Shown here one piece after another: positions 35,647 through 46,542 of a stretch of 64,000 nt of DNA (position 1 is the stretch's first letter; each line of letters starts with the position of its first letter). The stretch covers positions 93,196,264 to 93,260,263 of the forward strand of contig NC_088797.1 in NCBI RefSeq assembly GCF_011386835.1, written 5' to 3'. The stretch comes from Chrysemys picta bellii (taxonomy: Eukaryota > Chordata > Testudines > Emydidae). The position numbers and the translations under genes are program-made. The notes beneath the pieces were generated by a model, which searched no databases, was not told where the DNA came from, and saw only the letters and a program-made list of their open reading frames with translations.

Positions 35647-36760
35647 TGGTAACTCCTCATTTAACATTGTCCCACTTAATGTTGTTTCAATGTTATGTCC
35701 CTGCTAAATTAGGGAACATGCTCATTTAAAGTTGTGCAATGCTCCCTTATAACGTCATTTGGCTGCCTGCTTGTAAGATTCTGTGGAACAGCAGCGACTT
35801 TACAAGGGAGCATTGCACAAGTTCTGCTTCTCTGTCTCCTGCCCCTCCCTCCCAGCTGTTTGGCGGTGCTTAGGACTTTCTGGGAGGGAGGGGGAGGATC
35901 AGAGACAGTGCTTCCCCGTTCCTGCCCCTCCCTCCCAGGAAGTCCTAAGCGTGAAGTGCTGGGAGGGAGCGCTTTTTGGTGGCGCTTAGGACTTTGGGGG
36001 GGAGGGATGTGGCGTGCTCCAGAGAGGAGGTGGAGTGGGGATGGGAAGAGGTGGGCCTGGAGTGGAGCGGGGACAGGAAGAGGCAGGCCTGGAGCATTCC
36101 CGGCAAAATCTGAGCCTGTTCTCTGGGGAAGCTGCTGCTGCCGCTACAAAGGTGCTTCCTAGCATCCTTGCCTGCAGCGGGCTGTGCCTGTGTGGGGTAA
36201 GCCAGGGGCACTTCCCAACTACAGTACAGTACTGTACAGTATACAGCAGTGTTTCTCAAACTGGGGCTGCTGCTTGTGTAGGGAAAGCCCCTGGTGGGCC
36301 AGGCCGGTTTGTTTACCTGCCCTGTCCGCAGGTCCGGCTGATTGCAGCTCCCACTGGCCGCAGTTCGCTGCTGCAGGCCAATGGGGCTGCTGGAAGTGGC
36401 GGCCAGTACGCCTGCTGGAAGTGGCGGCCCTGGGCCTGCGCCACTTCCAGCAGCTCCCATTGGCCTGGAGCAGTGAACTGCGGCCACTGGGAGCCACGAT
36501 CGGCCGAACCTGCGGACAGGGCAGGTAAACAAACCATCCCAGCCTGCCAGGGGCTTTCCCTACACGAGCAGCAGCCCCCGTTTGAGAAACACTGCTGTAT
36601 ACAATATAATGCCTTTTGTCTGCCCCCAAAACATTTCCTTGGAACCTAACCCCCTGCATTTACATTAAATCTTATGGAACAATTGGATTCGTTTAACATT
36701 GTTTCATTTAAAGTTGCATTTTTCAGGAACATAACTACAACGTGAAGTGAGGAGTTACTG
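35647..36760. mobile_element. Tc1/mariner-type (pogo/Tigger-like) non-autonomous transposon
   Basis: Inserted in CR1 with a TA on both sides (35645-35646 and 36761-36762). Inverted ends are TGGTAACTCCTCATTTAACA and, on the right strand, CAGTAACTCCTCACTTCACG. The interior (35800-36150) is G/C-rich with imperfect internal copies of 'cttaggactttctgggaggg'. It carries a palindromic insertion at 36244-36597. The 211-codon and other long frames here have no motifs and run through palindromic DNA. Confidence 0.8.
36244..36597. mobile_element. Long palindromic MITE nested in the mariner-like element
   Basis: Ends CAGCAGTGTTTCTCAAAC and GTTTGAGAAACACTGCTG; the whole 354 bases fold into one near-perfect hairpin, with a centre around 36410-36440 where 'gctggaagtggcggcc' is repeated directly. 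Flanks are palindromic (gtata/tatac), so the target duplication is ambiguous. Its arms share a core with the elements at 37575-37851 and 42741-43068, but the ends differ. Confidence 0.82.
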
Positions 36761-37574
36761 TATGAGAAGTAATTCTTCTGCTCTACTCCGCGCTGATTAG
36801 GCCTCAACTGGAGTATTGTGTCCAGTTCTGGGTGCCACATTTCAGGAAAGATGTGGACAAATTGGAGAAAGGCCAGAGAAGAGCAACAAAAATGATTAAA
36901 GGTCTAGAAAACATGACCTATGAGGGAAGATTGAAAAAAATGGGTTTGTTTACTCTGGAAAAGAGAAGACAGAGGGGACATGCTAATGGTTTTCAAGTAC
37001 CTGAAAGATTGTTATAAGGAGAAGGGAGAAGAATTGTTCTTCTTAATCTGAGGATAGGACAAGAAGCAATGGTCTTAAATTGCAGCAAGGGAGGTTTAGG
37101 TTGGATACTAGGAAAAACTTCCTGTCAGGGTGGTTTAGCACTGGAATAAATTGCCTAGGGAGGCTGTGGAATCTCCATTTTTGGAGATTTTTAAGAGCAG
37201 GTTAGACAAACACCTATCAGGAATGGTCTAGATAATACTTAGTCCTGTCATGAGTGCAGGGGACTGGACTAGATGACCTCTTGAGGTCCGTTCCAGTCCT
37301 ATGATTCCATGAGAATCTGTCACCAAAAATACTCAAGCCTCAGTCTTGAGATTCTAAGATAAGAACTCCCTTCTCTTTACACCACCAGAAACCTCGAAAA
37401 TGTAAAACAACCCTTTGCAATAAAGCCTTTCAGCAGTGCTTTAAACAATCATCCTGCAAAAGCCAGCAATATAATACTGAGTCTCTCAGCCCTACCGATT
37501 CTTCAATGAACACATCTACCTGTCAGATAAAACTTGTGGAGGTACATAGAGGAAGGGAAAACTATCCCATAGAT

Positions 37575-37851
37575 CAGGGGTCGGCAACGTTCGGCACGCA
37601 GCTGGCCAGGGTAAGCACCCTACCGGGCCGGGCCAGTTTATTTACCTGCTGACGCAGCAGGTTCGGCCAATCGTGGCCCCCACTGGCCACGGTTCGCTGT
37701 CCCGGGCCAATGGGGGTGGCGGGAAGCCGCGGCCAGCACATCCCTCGGCCCACGATTGGCCGAACCTGCTACGTCAGCAGGTAAATAAACTGGCCCGGCC
37801 CGCTAGGGTGCTTACCCTGGCGAGCCGCGTGCCAAACGTTGCCGATCCCTG
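37575..37851. mobile_element. Palindromic hAT MITE (GGTCGGCAAC ends), copy 1
   Basis: 277 bases with ends CAGGGGTCGGCAACGTT and AACGTTGCCGATCCCTG, flanked by 8-base repeats ccatagat (37567-37574) and ccattgat (37852-37859), 7 of 8 identical, the hAT target size. The arms are inverted over most of the length, including paired CCAAT/ATTGG words in 'gggccaatggg' and 'cacgattggcc'. Non-coding. Confidence 0.92.
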
Positions 37852-38050
37852 CCATTGATTTTCCACTTCACCACAGAAAACTAAAAAAGTAGCGGTATAT
37901 CAGCTAAAACTCAAGAACAAATGAAAATTACCTTTATAAGAAAAATCAACATATATTAATATTTTAACTGAGCAGGAGCAGAGAATAAACTTAGAATTAA
38001 AGTGATATATTTTCAAAATCCAATACAAACTTCTTGAGATATCTAAGTCT

Positions 38051-38178
38051 AAGGCTCTGATTTTGCAAAAATGTAAGTATGTACACAACTTTATTTACAG
38101 GAGTAGTGCCATTAAAATCAATGTGTCTACTCATGTAAGAAGTTCTACATATGTTTAAATTTGCAGGATGAGGTCCTT
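38051..38178. mobile_element. Short hairpin repeat, copy
   Basis: Left 'aaggctctgattttgcaaa' and right 'tttgcaggatgaggtcctta' are roughly inverted, with 'gtgccattaaaatcaatgtg' in the middle. It belongs to the same style of amniote hairpin MITE as 38633-38756 and 46459-46542. Confidence 0.45.
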
Positions 38179-38632
38179 AGTCCGTGGAGACAGAAAATGC
38201 CAAAGTGGGAGAGGAGAAATAAAAAAAAAAAATAAAAAAAGATCGATGTGCATCTGTTTATATATTTAAATAGGGAGAGTCATCATGGGCATTTTTCCAC
38301 AGGAAACACTATATACAATTCTATAAAAATCAATCATTCACCCATTAATACACACTAATTCATATTGTTTGAAAAAAAATTCTCTGCTTTCATGAAAAAC
38401 TCAGATTATTTGTCTGCAGTGGGGTATGATGTAGATAAAGTACTGAAGATTTGGTCACAGACCATTAGTAAATTCTAAAACCTCAATTAATATTAATCCA
38501 TTGAGTTCTAAGATGACAAATTAATTTGATGGTTTTGCTTTTTATTAAGCTATGTTATGCATTCTACTGGAGAAGCCTTGTACAGTGCTTCTACAGTGCT
38601 TAATTAAATTCACAACTCCGAAAAAATAACTT

Positions 38633-38756
38633 GGGCCTCATTCTTCAAACACTTACCTACATGAGCAAATTTATACAGCTAGTTCTACTGGACTCAATGG
38701 GACTACTCCATAGTTTAAAATTACTCACTTACATAAGTGTTTGAGGAACTAGGCTT
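38633..38756. mobile_element. Short hairpin repeat, copy
   Basis: 'gggcctcattcttcaaacac' on the left pairs with 'gtgtttgaggaactaggct' on the right, with 'ctcaatgggactactcc' near the centre. About 120 bases, non-coding. Confidence 0.6.
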
Positions 38757-40960
38757 TGTTTTGTATATTATTTATTTCTATTGTGGAACTGGGGCTTACT
38801 TACAAAAGTAAGTATCTTTAAGTTCATTTTAGATTTCCTGTCCCACTAGGATACATTACATTAGGGTGGACTCATGGAGAACACTTTTCAATTATTTTAG
38901 TTAGTGTTTGTGGACATTGTGGAAGGAGTGAGTTTTTAGGAGGGATTTGAAGTAGTAGGAAGAAAAGGGGACACTAGAGCACAGTTATTCAAAAGATAGC
39001 TTTCCCTTTCTTCTTCCATCACAATGCTAGAATTATTTTGAAACAGTGTCAAGTTTTTAAAGCTACCAGCAACTATGACTTTTAAAAAAACATTACAAAG
39101 AAAATAAATTTCAAAACGGAAAAAAAATCTGTTAGGTATTTCATTTTGGATACAATCATATCGGAATAAAGTTTGCTTTTTTATAATTTTACCTTAAAGT
39201 TCAACCCATATTTTTAAATCTAGTTTTTGTTTTCTACAGTATGTGGCTTATCTCAGTTCCTATGAATGCAAATCATAAAATTGAGCTTACTGAAGATCCC
39301 ACTAATTGATTCATTATCTTTGTTAACCCATAAAACACACTCCTATCAAGTTCAGTTTGCTAAATTCATGTATTGTATTTCATCTTGAATTATTTAACAA
39401 GTATTAATTATTTATACTTTAGATTCTTTTAAAAGTTATTAGGAGCCAACTCCAATTATTAGACTTGGCAGATGGAGCAAAGTGCTGCCCCGGGGGGGGC
39501 AAATTCCACACTCAGTATTACCTTATATACTGAAACTACCATAGAGATTGAAGGAGGGAAGTGGGAGGCAATGCTTTTAGCCATCAAATGCCATCAACGC
39601 ATTATTTCTTTCTACCCTCTAGTGGTTGATTTATGGAGATAAGTTCAAAGGAAATGGAAGAACAGATTTCTCTGTTATACAGCAAGTGGTTTGGCTAGTC
39701 TTTCTATTATACACTAAGGTGACACACTTCAGTGCAGTTACTGCCTTTATTGAGCTGTCTGCCCAGTCATCCCATAATCCCCAGCATATGAAACAGGAAA
39801 CTAACAGAGTTCCTAGCAATCATGCACTGTGGAATATGGAGTACCTTAGCTAGCATTCTTAGGATTATGAGCAATCTCTGCTGCTAGCTCAGTAGAACGG
39901 ATATTTACTTGACTGTAACTTATTCCCTATCATTTCCCCCTGGAGTGAGATGGATCAGCAAGAGCAAAACCTGGCCCACTCAGAGGAGGGCTGTATAAGA
40001 TAGGTCCCAATTCTTTACATATACCAAGAAATTATGTAATATTTATACTGATCAATAAATTATATTGCTAGTAGGGAATAAATATCAGAAACAGGGACCT
40101 TTCTATATAGTTCCTTTCATCTAAGGATCATATAATTATTTCCTGGACATACTTTTAAGTGTAGATTCTGCAGTGAGACAACCATTAGGATTACGAGAGG
40201 AAGAAACAATCATACTTGCTATGTTTATCTACGGTATATTAAATAACCAAATGGCTAGGAATATTGAATGGTCAGAAGAAAGCACATAATACTATAATGT
40301 AAATAGACACCAATATATAAGCATAAATATGGGTTAGATACCAACCATATTTGCCAGAAGCATGGCTCTGGAAACCCTGCTCATAGCGAGGTCTAGGTAT
40401 AAAAAGATTTGCTGGGAAAAAAAGGATGTAAAAGTTCTGTTGCCATTTAGGTACTGGTCTGGCTAATATAAGAAGTCCAAGATGCATGAAGAACCAAAAC
40501 GTCTTTAATGCATTTATTTTATGAAATTTACCTCCAGTTGCTCCAAATCATCACTTTGTAAGCCTGCCCTTGTCACTCAGACAACAATAGTCAAAGATTC
40601 AAAATACACAGCTTAAAGGTTGATACCATCCAAATCTCTGCCCTCTTACTTCTCACAGTCATCCCATGTAATCTTCAGCTAGAGGCTACAGAACTCCTCC
40701 CCTTCCTCTGCAAAGAAAACTCAAGATAGCAGCCCATAAACTGCAAACTCACACGTTAGAGAGCAAATGTTAGACACTGCCCTTTCCGCATGATACATCC
40801 CACAAGCAACAGTAACCCATATATTAGCTGCACACATAGTTCTCACAGGACTCTACCTCCTTCTACCATATCGCCATCACTGGATACACCAGTCTACACC
40901 ATTCATCCTCTTATGAAGTAATTGTCAGTGGGGGAAATCAGCACTTAATGGGAGTGTGTT
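38757..40960. other. AT-rich gene-free DNA
   Basis: No element ends or supported genes. A G run at 39491-39498 is the only notable tract. Confidence 0.4.
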
Positions 40961-40964
40961 AGTG

Positions 40965-42076
40965 GGCATCAATAGGGATAGGTACTATGCAAGAGGCTAT
41001 TCAACATTTTCAATTAAATAGAAGTAAATATAAAATCACTACTGATAAAATTTGTAGGTGACCCAAAAATCAGCAGAGTAGTAAATACTGCTGAGGACAA
41101 GGCAGTCATAGAAAATTACCTGGATCATTTTGTAACCTGGTCCCTGTCAAACAAACTGTGTTTTAATAATGCATTTCAGTACAATCAAATGCAAAATTAT
41201 ATATTTAGGAACAAGGAATTCTGGCTATACCTACAGAATGAGGGACTGTATCCTGGAAAACGGTGACTCTGAAAACTATTTAGAGGTCTTAGTGGGCAAA
41301 CAACTCAACATGAACTCCCAGAGGGATGCTGGGCCAAAGAGGGTTAATGTGAGGTATAAACCGGAGTAGTAAGTAGAAGTAGGGAGGTGATTTTATCTCT
41401 GCACAAACATTGGTGAAACCAAAACTGGCATACTGGCTACAATTCTGGTGTTCAGTTTTTCAACATCCTTTTAAAAATGTGGAGATGGTACAGAAAAGCC
41501 CCACAAGTTATTCAAGGGCTGGAGAAAATGTCTTACAGTGAGAGATGTGATGAACTCCATCTGTCTAGCTTATCAAAAAGAAGATTGAGAGGCACTTGAC
41601 TGCAGCATATAAGTACCTTCCCTGGGAAAAAATACTAGATAATAAAAGGGCTCTTTAATCTGGCAAAAAAATCGTATCAACACAAACCAATAGCTGGAAG
41701 CTGAAGTCAGACAAATACAAATTGAAAATAGCGCACGCATTTTTAACATTTTTCAGAGTGGCAGCCATGTTAGTCTGTATCAGCAAAAAGAACAAGGAGT
41801 ACCCGCGGCACCTTAGAGACTAACAAATTTATTTGAGCATAAGCTTTCGTGGGCTAAAACCCACTTCATCAGATGCATGGAGTGAAAAATACAGTAAGCT
41901 GTATATATATTACAGCACATGAAAAGATGAGTAGTAACATTGTAGTGGCAGCATGTATTGGTGTTTTCAAATGAAGACTGGATGCCTTTTGGAAGACACA
42001 CTTTAGCCAACCACAAGTTATGCTTCAGTCAAAAACACAAGTTGTTGAGTGCAATACAGGGGGTCACTGGGTGAAA
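40965..42076 (+). mobile_element. CR1 LINE 3' part, split by a dispersed repeat
   Basis: Diverged CR1 in plus orientation. 'aaaatttgtaggtgacccaa' corresponds to the RT YADD region (FVGDPK-like), followed by 'ggcatactggctacaattct' and 'gggctggagaaaatgtctta' from the C-terminal region. After the repeat at 41750-41945 the 3' UTR resumes ('atgaagactggatgcctttt', 'gtcactgggtgaaat'). Many stops. Confidence 0.75.
41750..41945 (+). repeat. Dispersed 'gtgttagtctg' repeat, copy 2
   Basis: 'gcagccatgttagtctgtat', 'ggcaccttagagactaacaa', 'gcataagctttcgtgggcta' and 'cacttcatcagatgcatgga', in the same order as copy 1. It interrupts a CR1 copy, so it inserted later. Confidence 0.82.
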
Positions 42077-42740
42077 TGTCACAGAATAATATCAATGTAG
42101 GCCTGGAAGGGACCACAAGAGGTCATCTAGTTCGTACACACAAATAAGTATACCTAGACCATCCTTAACAGCTGTTTGTCTAACCTGTTCTTAAAAGCCT
42201 CCAGTGATGGGGATTCCACAACTTCCCTAGGTAACTTGTTTCAGATCTTAACCATCCTTATCATTAAAAAGCTCTTCCAAATAGCTAACCTAAATCTTCC
42301 TTGTTCCAAAGTAAGCCTATTACTTCTTGTCTTACACTCAGTGAATATGGAGAACTGATCACCATTCTCTTTATAATGACTGTTTTGAAGACTTATGTCA
42401 CCCCTCAACTTTCTCTTCTTTAGACTAAACCTGCCCCAATTCTTTCAACTTTTCCTCGTGTCACATTTTCTAAGCTTCTTATTTTTGTTGCTGTCTTCTG
42501 GACTCTCTGCAATTTGTTCACACCTTTCATAAAGTGTGGTGCCTAGAACAGAACATACTATTCCAGCTGAGGCCTCACTAGTGCCAAGTAGAGCAGAACA
42601 ATTACCTCCCATGTTTTATGTACGACATTTTTGTTAATACATCCCAGAACATCATTAGCCTTTTTTGCAACAGCACCACACTGACTCATACTCAGTTCGT
42701 GATTCACTATTACCACCAGATCTTTTTCACCTCTCTAGTT

Positions 42741-43068
42741 CAGGGATCGGCAACCTTTGGCATGCCGTCCACCAGGCCAAGCCCCCAGCAGGCCAGGCCA
42801 GTTTGTTTACCTGCCGTGTCTGCAGGTTTGGCCGATAGCAGCTCCCACTGGGCGCGGTTCGCCATCCCAGGCCAATGGGGACTGCAGGAAGCGGCGCAGG
42901 CCGAAGGATGTGCTGGCCGCTGCTTCCCAACGCCCCCATTGGCCTGGAGTGGCAAACTGCGGCCAGTGGGAGCTGCAATCGGCCAAACCTGCAGACGCGG
43001 CAGGTAAACAAACCGGCCCGCCAGGTGCTTACCCTGGCGAGCCGCCTGCCAAAGGTTGCCGATCCTTG
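42741..43068. mobile_element. Palindromic hAT MITE (GATCGGCAACC ends), copy 2
   Basis: 328 bases, ends CAGGGATCGGCAACCTTTGG and CCAAAGGTTGCCGATCCTTG, flanked by a perfect 8-base duplication CTCTAGTT (42733-42740 and 43069-43076). Almost the whole element is one inverted repeat. The interior contains 'aggccaatggggac' and 'cccccattggcctgg', inverted CCAAT words. Long frames on both strands (129, 105 and 94 codons) are palindrome artefacts. Confidence 0.95.
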
Positions 43069-43199
43069 CTCTAGTTACTTATTCCCCATTTTGTAGTTGT
43101 GCATTTGATTTTTTCTTCTTAAGTGTGGTACTTTACACTTGTCTTTACTTAATTTCATCTGGTTGATTTCAAGCCAATTCTCCAATCTGTCCAGGTCAT

Positions 43200-43327
43200 T
43201 TAGAATTCTAATCCTGTTCTCCAAAGTGCTAGCAACCCTCCCAGCTTGGTGTCCTCTGCAAGTTTTACAAGCACACTCTCCATTCCACCACCCAAGTCGT
43301 TAATCAAAATATTGAATAGCACTAGAC
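43200..43327 (-). pseudogene. CR1 reverse transcriptase remnant with AEDT box
   Basis: GLVLFNILINDLGGGMESVL leads to KLAEDTKLGG, the position of the catalytic YADD/FADD box, here AEDT. The open frame extends backwards to 43394 only because its first 22 codons come from the inserted hAT element, so the start codon is not from CR1. Confidence 0.8.
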
Positions 43328-43638
43328 CAGGAGTAGGCAACCTATGGCACATGTACCGAAGGCGGCACGCGAGCTGATTTTCAGTGGCACTCATGCTCCC
43401 TGGGTCCTGGCCACCGATCTGGGGGGCTCTGCATTTTAATTTAATTTTAAATGAAGCTTCTTAAACATTTTAAAACCCTTATTTACTTTACATGAAACAA
43501 TAGTTTAGTTATATATTATAGACTTATAGAAAGAGACCTTCTAAAAATGTTAAAATGTATTACTGGCACGCGAAACCTTAAATCAGAGTGAATAAATGAA
43601 GACTCTGCACACCACTTCTGAAAGGTTGCCGACCCCTG
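43328..43638. mobile_element. hAT MITE (CAGGAGTAGGCAACC ends), copy B
   Basis: 311 bases, sister of 23685-23990 with the same interior ('ggcactcatgctccctgggt', 'gacttatagaaagagacctt'). Flanks are cactagac (43320-43327) and cactagaa (43639-43646), 7 of 8 identical. It sits inside CR1. Confidence 0.93.
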
Positions 43639-44797
43639 CACTAGAATACAAACCCTGCAGGACACCACTTGATACCTCCTCCCAGTTTGACAGCATATCA
43701 TTAATAACTACTCTGAGTTTGGTTTTTCAACCAGTTTTGCATCCACCTCACAGGAATTTCATCTGGACCATATTTTCCTAGTTTGCCCATGAGAAAGCCA
43801 TGTGGTACTGTGTCAAAAGCCTTACTAAAATCAAAATAGATCACACCTACTGCTTCTCTCAACCCCCCACTAGGCCAGAAACCCTGTCAAAAAAATTGGT
43901 TTGGCATGATTTTTATTGACAAATCCCTGTTGGCTATTACTTATCACATTACTATCCTCCAAATTTGAACAAATTGATTGTTTAATAATTTGTTCCAGTA
44001 TCTTTCTGGGTATTGAAGTTAGACCGATTGGTCTATAATCCCCAGGGTCCTTTTCACATCATAGATGGGTAAACATAGTACCTTTCTCCAGTTCTCTAGG
44101 ACCTCACCTGTCCTCAGTGAGTTTTCAAAGATAATTGCCGAAGGAACAGCGATTACTTTGTCTAGTTTCAGTCCTCTAAGATGAATTTCATCAGGCCCTG
44201 CTGACTTGAATACGTCTATCTTAGATAAGTATTCTTTAACCTGTTTTCCCTATTCTAGCCTAAGATCCTTTTGCCTTGTTAATATTAATTGTGTTAATCA
44301 TCTGATCACAATCAGCTTTTTTACTGATGACAAATAAAAAACCCTTTAAATACTTCAGTCTTTTTGTCTGGTATTTGCTTTCCTTTCCAGTGAAGAAAGT
44401 GTAGGTCCATTACTTTTGTCATTCTCTTACTTCTAATGTATTTTTAGAACCTCTTCTTATTGTATTTTATGTCCCTTGATAGTTGTATCTTATTTTGTGC
44501 TTTAGCATTTCTGATTTTGTTCCTACATCATTGTGCTATTCTATTAATATTTATTCTTAGAAATATTTCCTCATTTCCTCTTTTTGTAGGCTTTTTTTGA
44601 TTTTCTTGTAATTAAAGAGCTCTTGATGGAGCCATATTGGCCTCTTACTATTCTTCCTATCTTTCCTCTGCATCAAGGTAGTTTGCTGTTGTGCCTTCAA
44701 TACCTCTGAGAAACTGCCAGCTCTCCATTTTCATTAGATAACCCTTCACCTAGGACCACCCCAATTCCATGAGTTTGCTGAAATCTGCTTTTTTGAA

Positions 44798-45082
44798 GGC
44801 CAGGTCTACACTACCCCCCTAATTCGAACTAAGGTACGCAACTTCAGCTACGTGAATAACGTAGCTGAAGTTCGAAGTACCTTAGTTCGAACTTACCTTG
44901 GTCCACACTCGGCAGGCAGGCTCCCCCGTCGACTCCGCGGTACTCCTCTCGCCGAGCTGGAGTACCGCAGTCGACGGCGAGCACTTCCGGGTTCGACTTA
45001 TCGCGTCCAGACTAGGCGCGATAAGTCGAACCCAGAAGTTCGATTGCCAGCCGCCGAACTAGCGGGTAAGTGTAGCCAAGGC
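44798..45082. mobile_element. PIF/Harbinger MITE with internal hairpins
   Basis: Ends GGCCAGGTCTACACTACCCC and GGGTAAGTGTAGCCAAGGC, inserted in CR1 with GAA on both sides (44795-44797 and 45083-45085), a 3-base duplication. Two internal hairpins: 'cttcagctacgtgaataacgtagctgaag' spans about 44840-44870, and 'gttcgacttatcgcg' at 44992 pairs with 'cgcgataagtcgaac' at 45017. Rich in CpG compared with its host. A spurious 125-codon frame crosses it. Confidence 0.88.
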
Positions 45083-45220
45083 GAAGTCTTTACTTTGCTG
45101 CTCGGACTCCTTCCTTTCTTTAGGATCATGACTTTACTTTTATTTCATAGTCACTTTCATCCGAGTTGCTTTCCACTTTCAGATTTTCAGCCAATTCCCT
45201 CTGACTTGTCAGAACAGATT

Positions 45221-45415
45221 CTAAAATAGCGACCCCCCAGTAACATCCTTCACCTTCTGAAACAAAACCTTATCTCCAATACATAGTAAGAACTTGTTCA
45301 TTGGTCTGTATCCTGCCATATTGTTTTTCCCACAGACATCAGGATAATTAAAGTCCGCCATTATAACCACATCCTGTGATTTGGCTACCTCTAATTTGTT
45401 GTAGCAATGCCTCAT
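45221..45415 (-). pseudogene. CR1 endonuclease remnant
   Basis: The frame reads VVIMADFNYPDVCGKNN, matching the 'GDFN.P..W' motif of the CR1 apurinic-type endonuclease, which nicks target DNA. The Gly before DFN is Ala and the conserved Trp is Gly here. Only 64 codons remain open. Confidence 0.75.
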
Positions 45416-45519
45416 TGGTTTCCTCTTCTTGATTTGGTGGCCAATAGGAGAACCCTACCATGCACATCACCCTTATTTTCCACCCCAGATCTCCTCTATA
45501 TCTTCACCCAGAGACCTAA

Positions 45520-45600
45520 CATGTGATACACAGGAGGTCAAACTAGATGATCAAATAATCCCTTCTGGCTTTAAACTCCATGAATCTATAATCTGTCAAA
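45520..45600 (+). mobile_element. CR1 LINE 3' tip
   Basis: 'acaggaggtcaaactagatg' to 'ccatgaatctataa', the last 70 or so bases of a CR1 of the 'gatgatc...tctatgaatctatga' type, in the opposite orientation to its neighbour. Confidence 0.7.
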
Positions 45601-46458
45601 AACACACTCTTGAGATATAAGTCAGAGATCAGCATTTTCTATATTTGCCTTTAATACAGGGGCCCACACATCCTAGCAAGAGGGGACCAAGATAACATCT
45701 GTGCCTGGGTGGAAGCAGGGGTTAATATAATGAAGGTATGGTGACTGCACCTTCCCTGCTAACAACAGAAAGAGAACTCCCCTTCCTCCTTGGCTGGTGG
45801 TTCTACTGAGAGCTCCTCTTCCTGTTTTAGTCTACTTTTACCATTGCTTGGAAAGGAAGTCGTAACTTACAATCACTACATTGCAAAAGATCACAAGATT
45901 GTCAAACACACCATATACTCAAAAGGACCGACAAATTGCTTTCAATAACCATTAGTAGCATTCTTTTCTATATTAGGTGGGGTTTTTTTTCCTGTAGAGC
46001 TCATTATTGTGGTAGCTATGTGCTGCATTCTCCCACCAGTGGAACCTCTATGGTAAGTAAAGGTAAGGAGAGCAGAGCTGGCATCAGAACCTTCATTATT
46101 TCCTGACTTTGATACTTAGCTGTTTAACTATCCTTACAGCTACTGAGTTTCAAACACTGGGGTTATTATAAAAAAATAAAAATAAACCACTAGTAGATAA
46201 TTTACAAACTTCGCTCGATGTTAAGATTTTTTTGTTTGTGAACATTCCAGTCACCTAAATGGATCCTCCATTTACAGTTGCTGCTAATAGCTATGCTCTT
46301 CCTGACAGCAGTGAAAATATTTAATATGGCGAAATTTTGTGTGCTGGCAAACCACACAGGCTTCACCCTACCTACCGTTTGTTTGTTTTGTTTTGTTTTT
46401 TCAGATAAAAATACCAGTGACTGAACACTGAAGCTTTTCAATTTTTCTTGGTCTCCCT
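45601..46458. other. Gene-free DNA
   Basis: No elements or genes recognised. Confidence 0.4.
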
Positions 46459-46542
46459 GGGCCAAATTCTGCCCTCAGATCTGTGTAAACCCACTGAAGC
46501 CAATGAGGTTTCATGGAAGTAACTGAGGGCAGAGTTTGGCCC
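46459..46542. mobile_element. Short hairpin repeat (gggccaaattctgccctcag family)
   Basis: 84 bases: 'gggccaaattctgccctcag' on the left is answered by 'ctgagggcagagtttggccc' on the right, 18 of 20 paired, with 'actgaagccaatgaggt' in the centre. No clear target duplication. Relics of the same family occur at 22150-22235 and probably 47157-47249. Confidence 0.78.

Larger units (their letters stand above)
34778..37311 (+). mobile_element. CR1 LINE interrupted by a DNA transposon
   Basis: 5'-truncated CR1, beginning inside the reverse transcriptase at 'ccagaagactggaaagtggc' and ending at 'cagtcctatgattccatga'. The two halves (34778-35646 and 36761-37311) join without loss once the 35647-36760 insertion is removed. 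The 3' half gives [12 protein letters not shown]...[17 protein letters not shown], then the 3' UTR and the CR1 tail. Confidence 0.93.
42077..45516 (-). mobile_element. Long CR1 LINE with three nested DNA elements
   Basis: Reverse-oriented CR1, one of the longest here (about 2.5 kb after insertions are removed). On the minus strand it runs from an endonuclease piece (45415-45221) through reverse transcriptase (about 44280-43200) to the 3' end at 42077 ('ggtcccttccaggcctacat'-like). Insertions are 42741-43068 (hAT), 43328-43638 (hAT) and 44798-45082 (Harbinger MITE); CR1 resumes exactly after each target duplication. Many stops and shifts. Confidence 0.88.

Noticed and set aside
35734..36659. 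Several long frames (up to 211 codons) on both strands
   Set aside because: They lie in a non-coding mariner-like element and its palindromic insertion. The mirrored frames are produced by the palindrome and have no domain or exon context.
42618..43096. Frames of 129, 105 and 94 codons on both strands
   Set aside because: All cross the palindromic hAT MITE at 42741-43068; inverted GC-rich arms give mirror-image frames.
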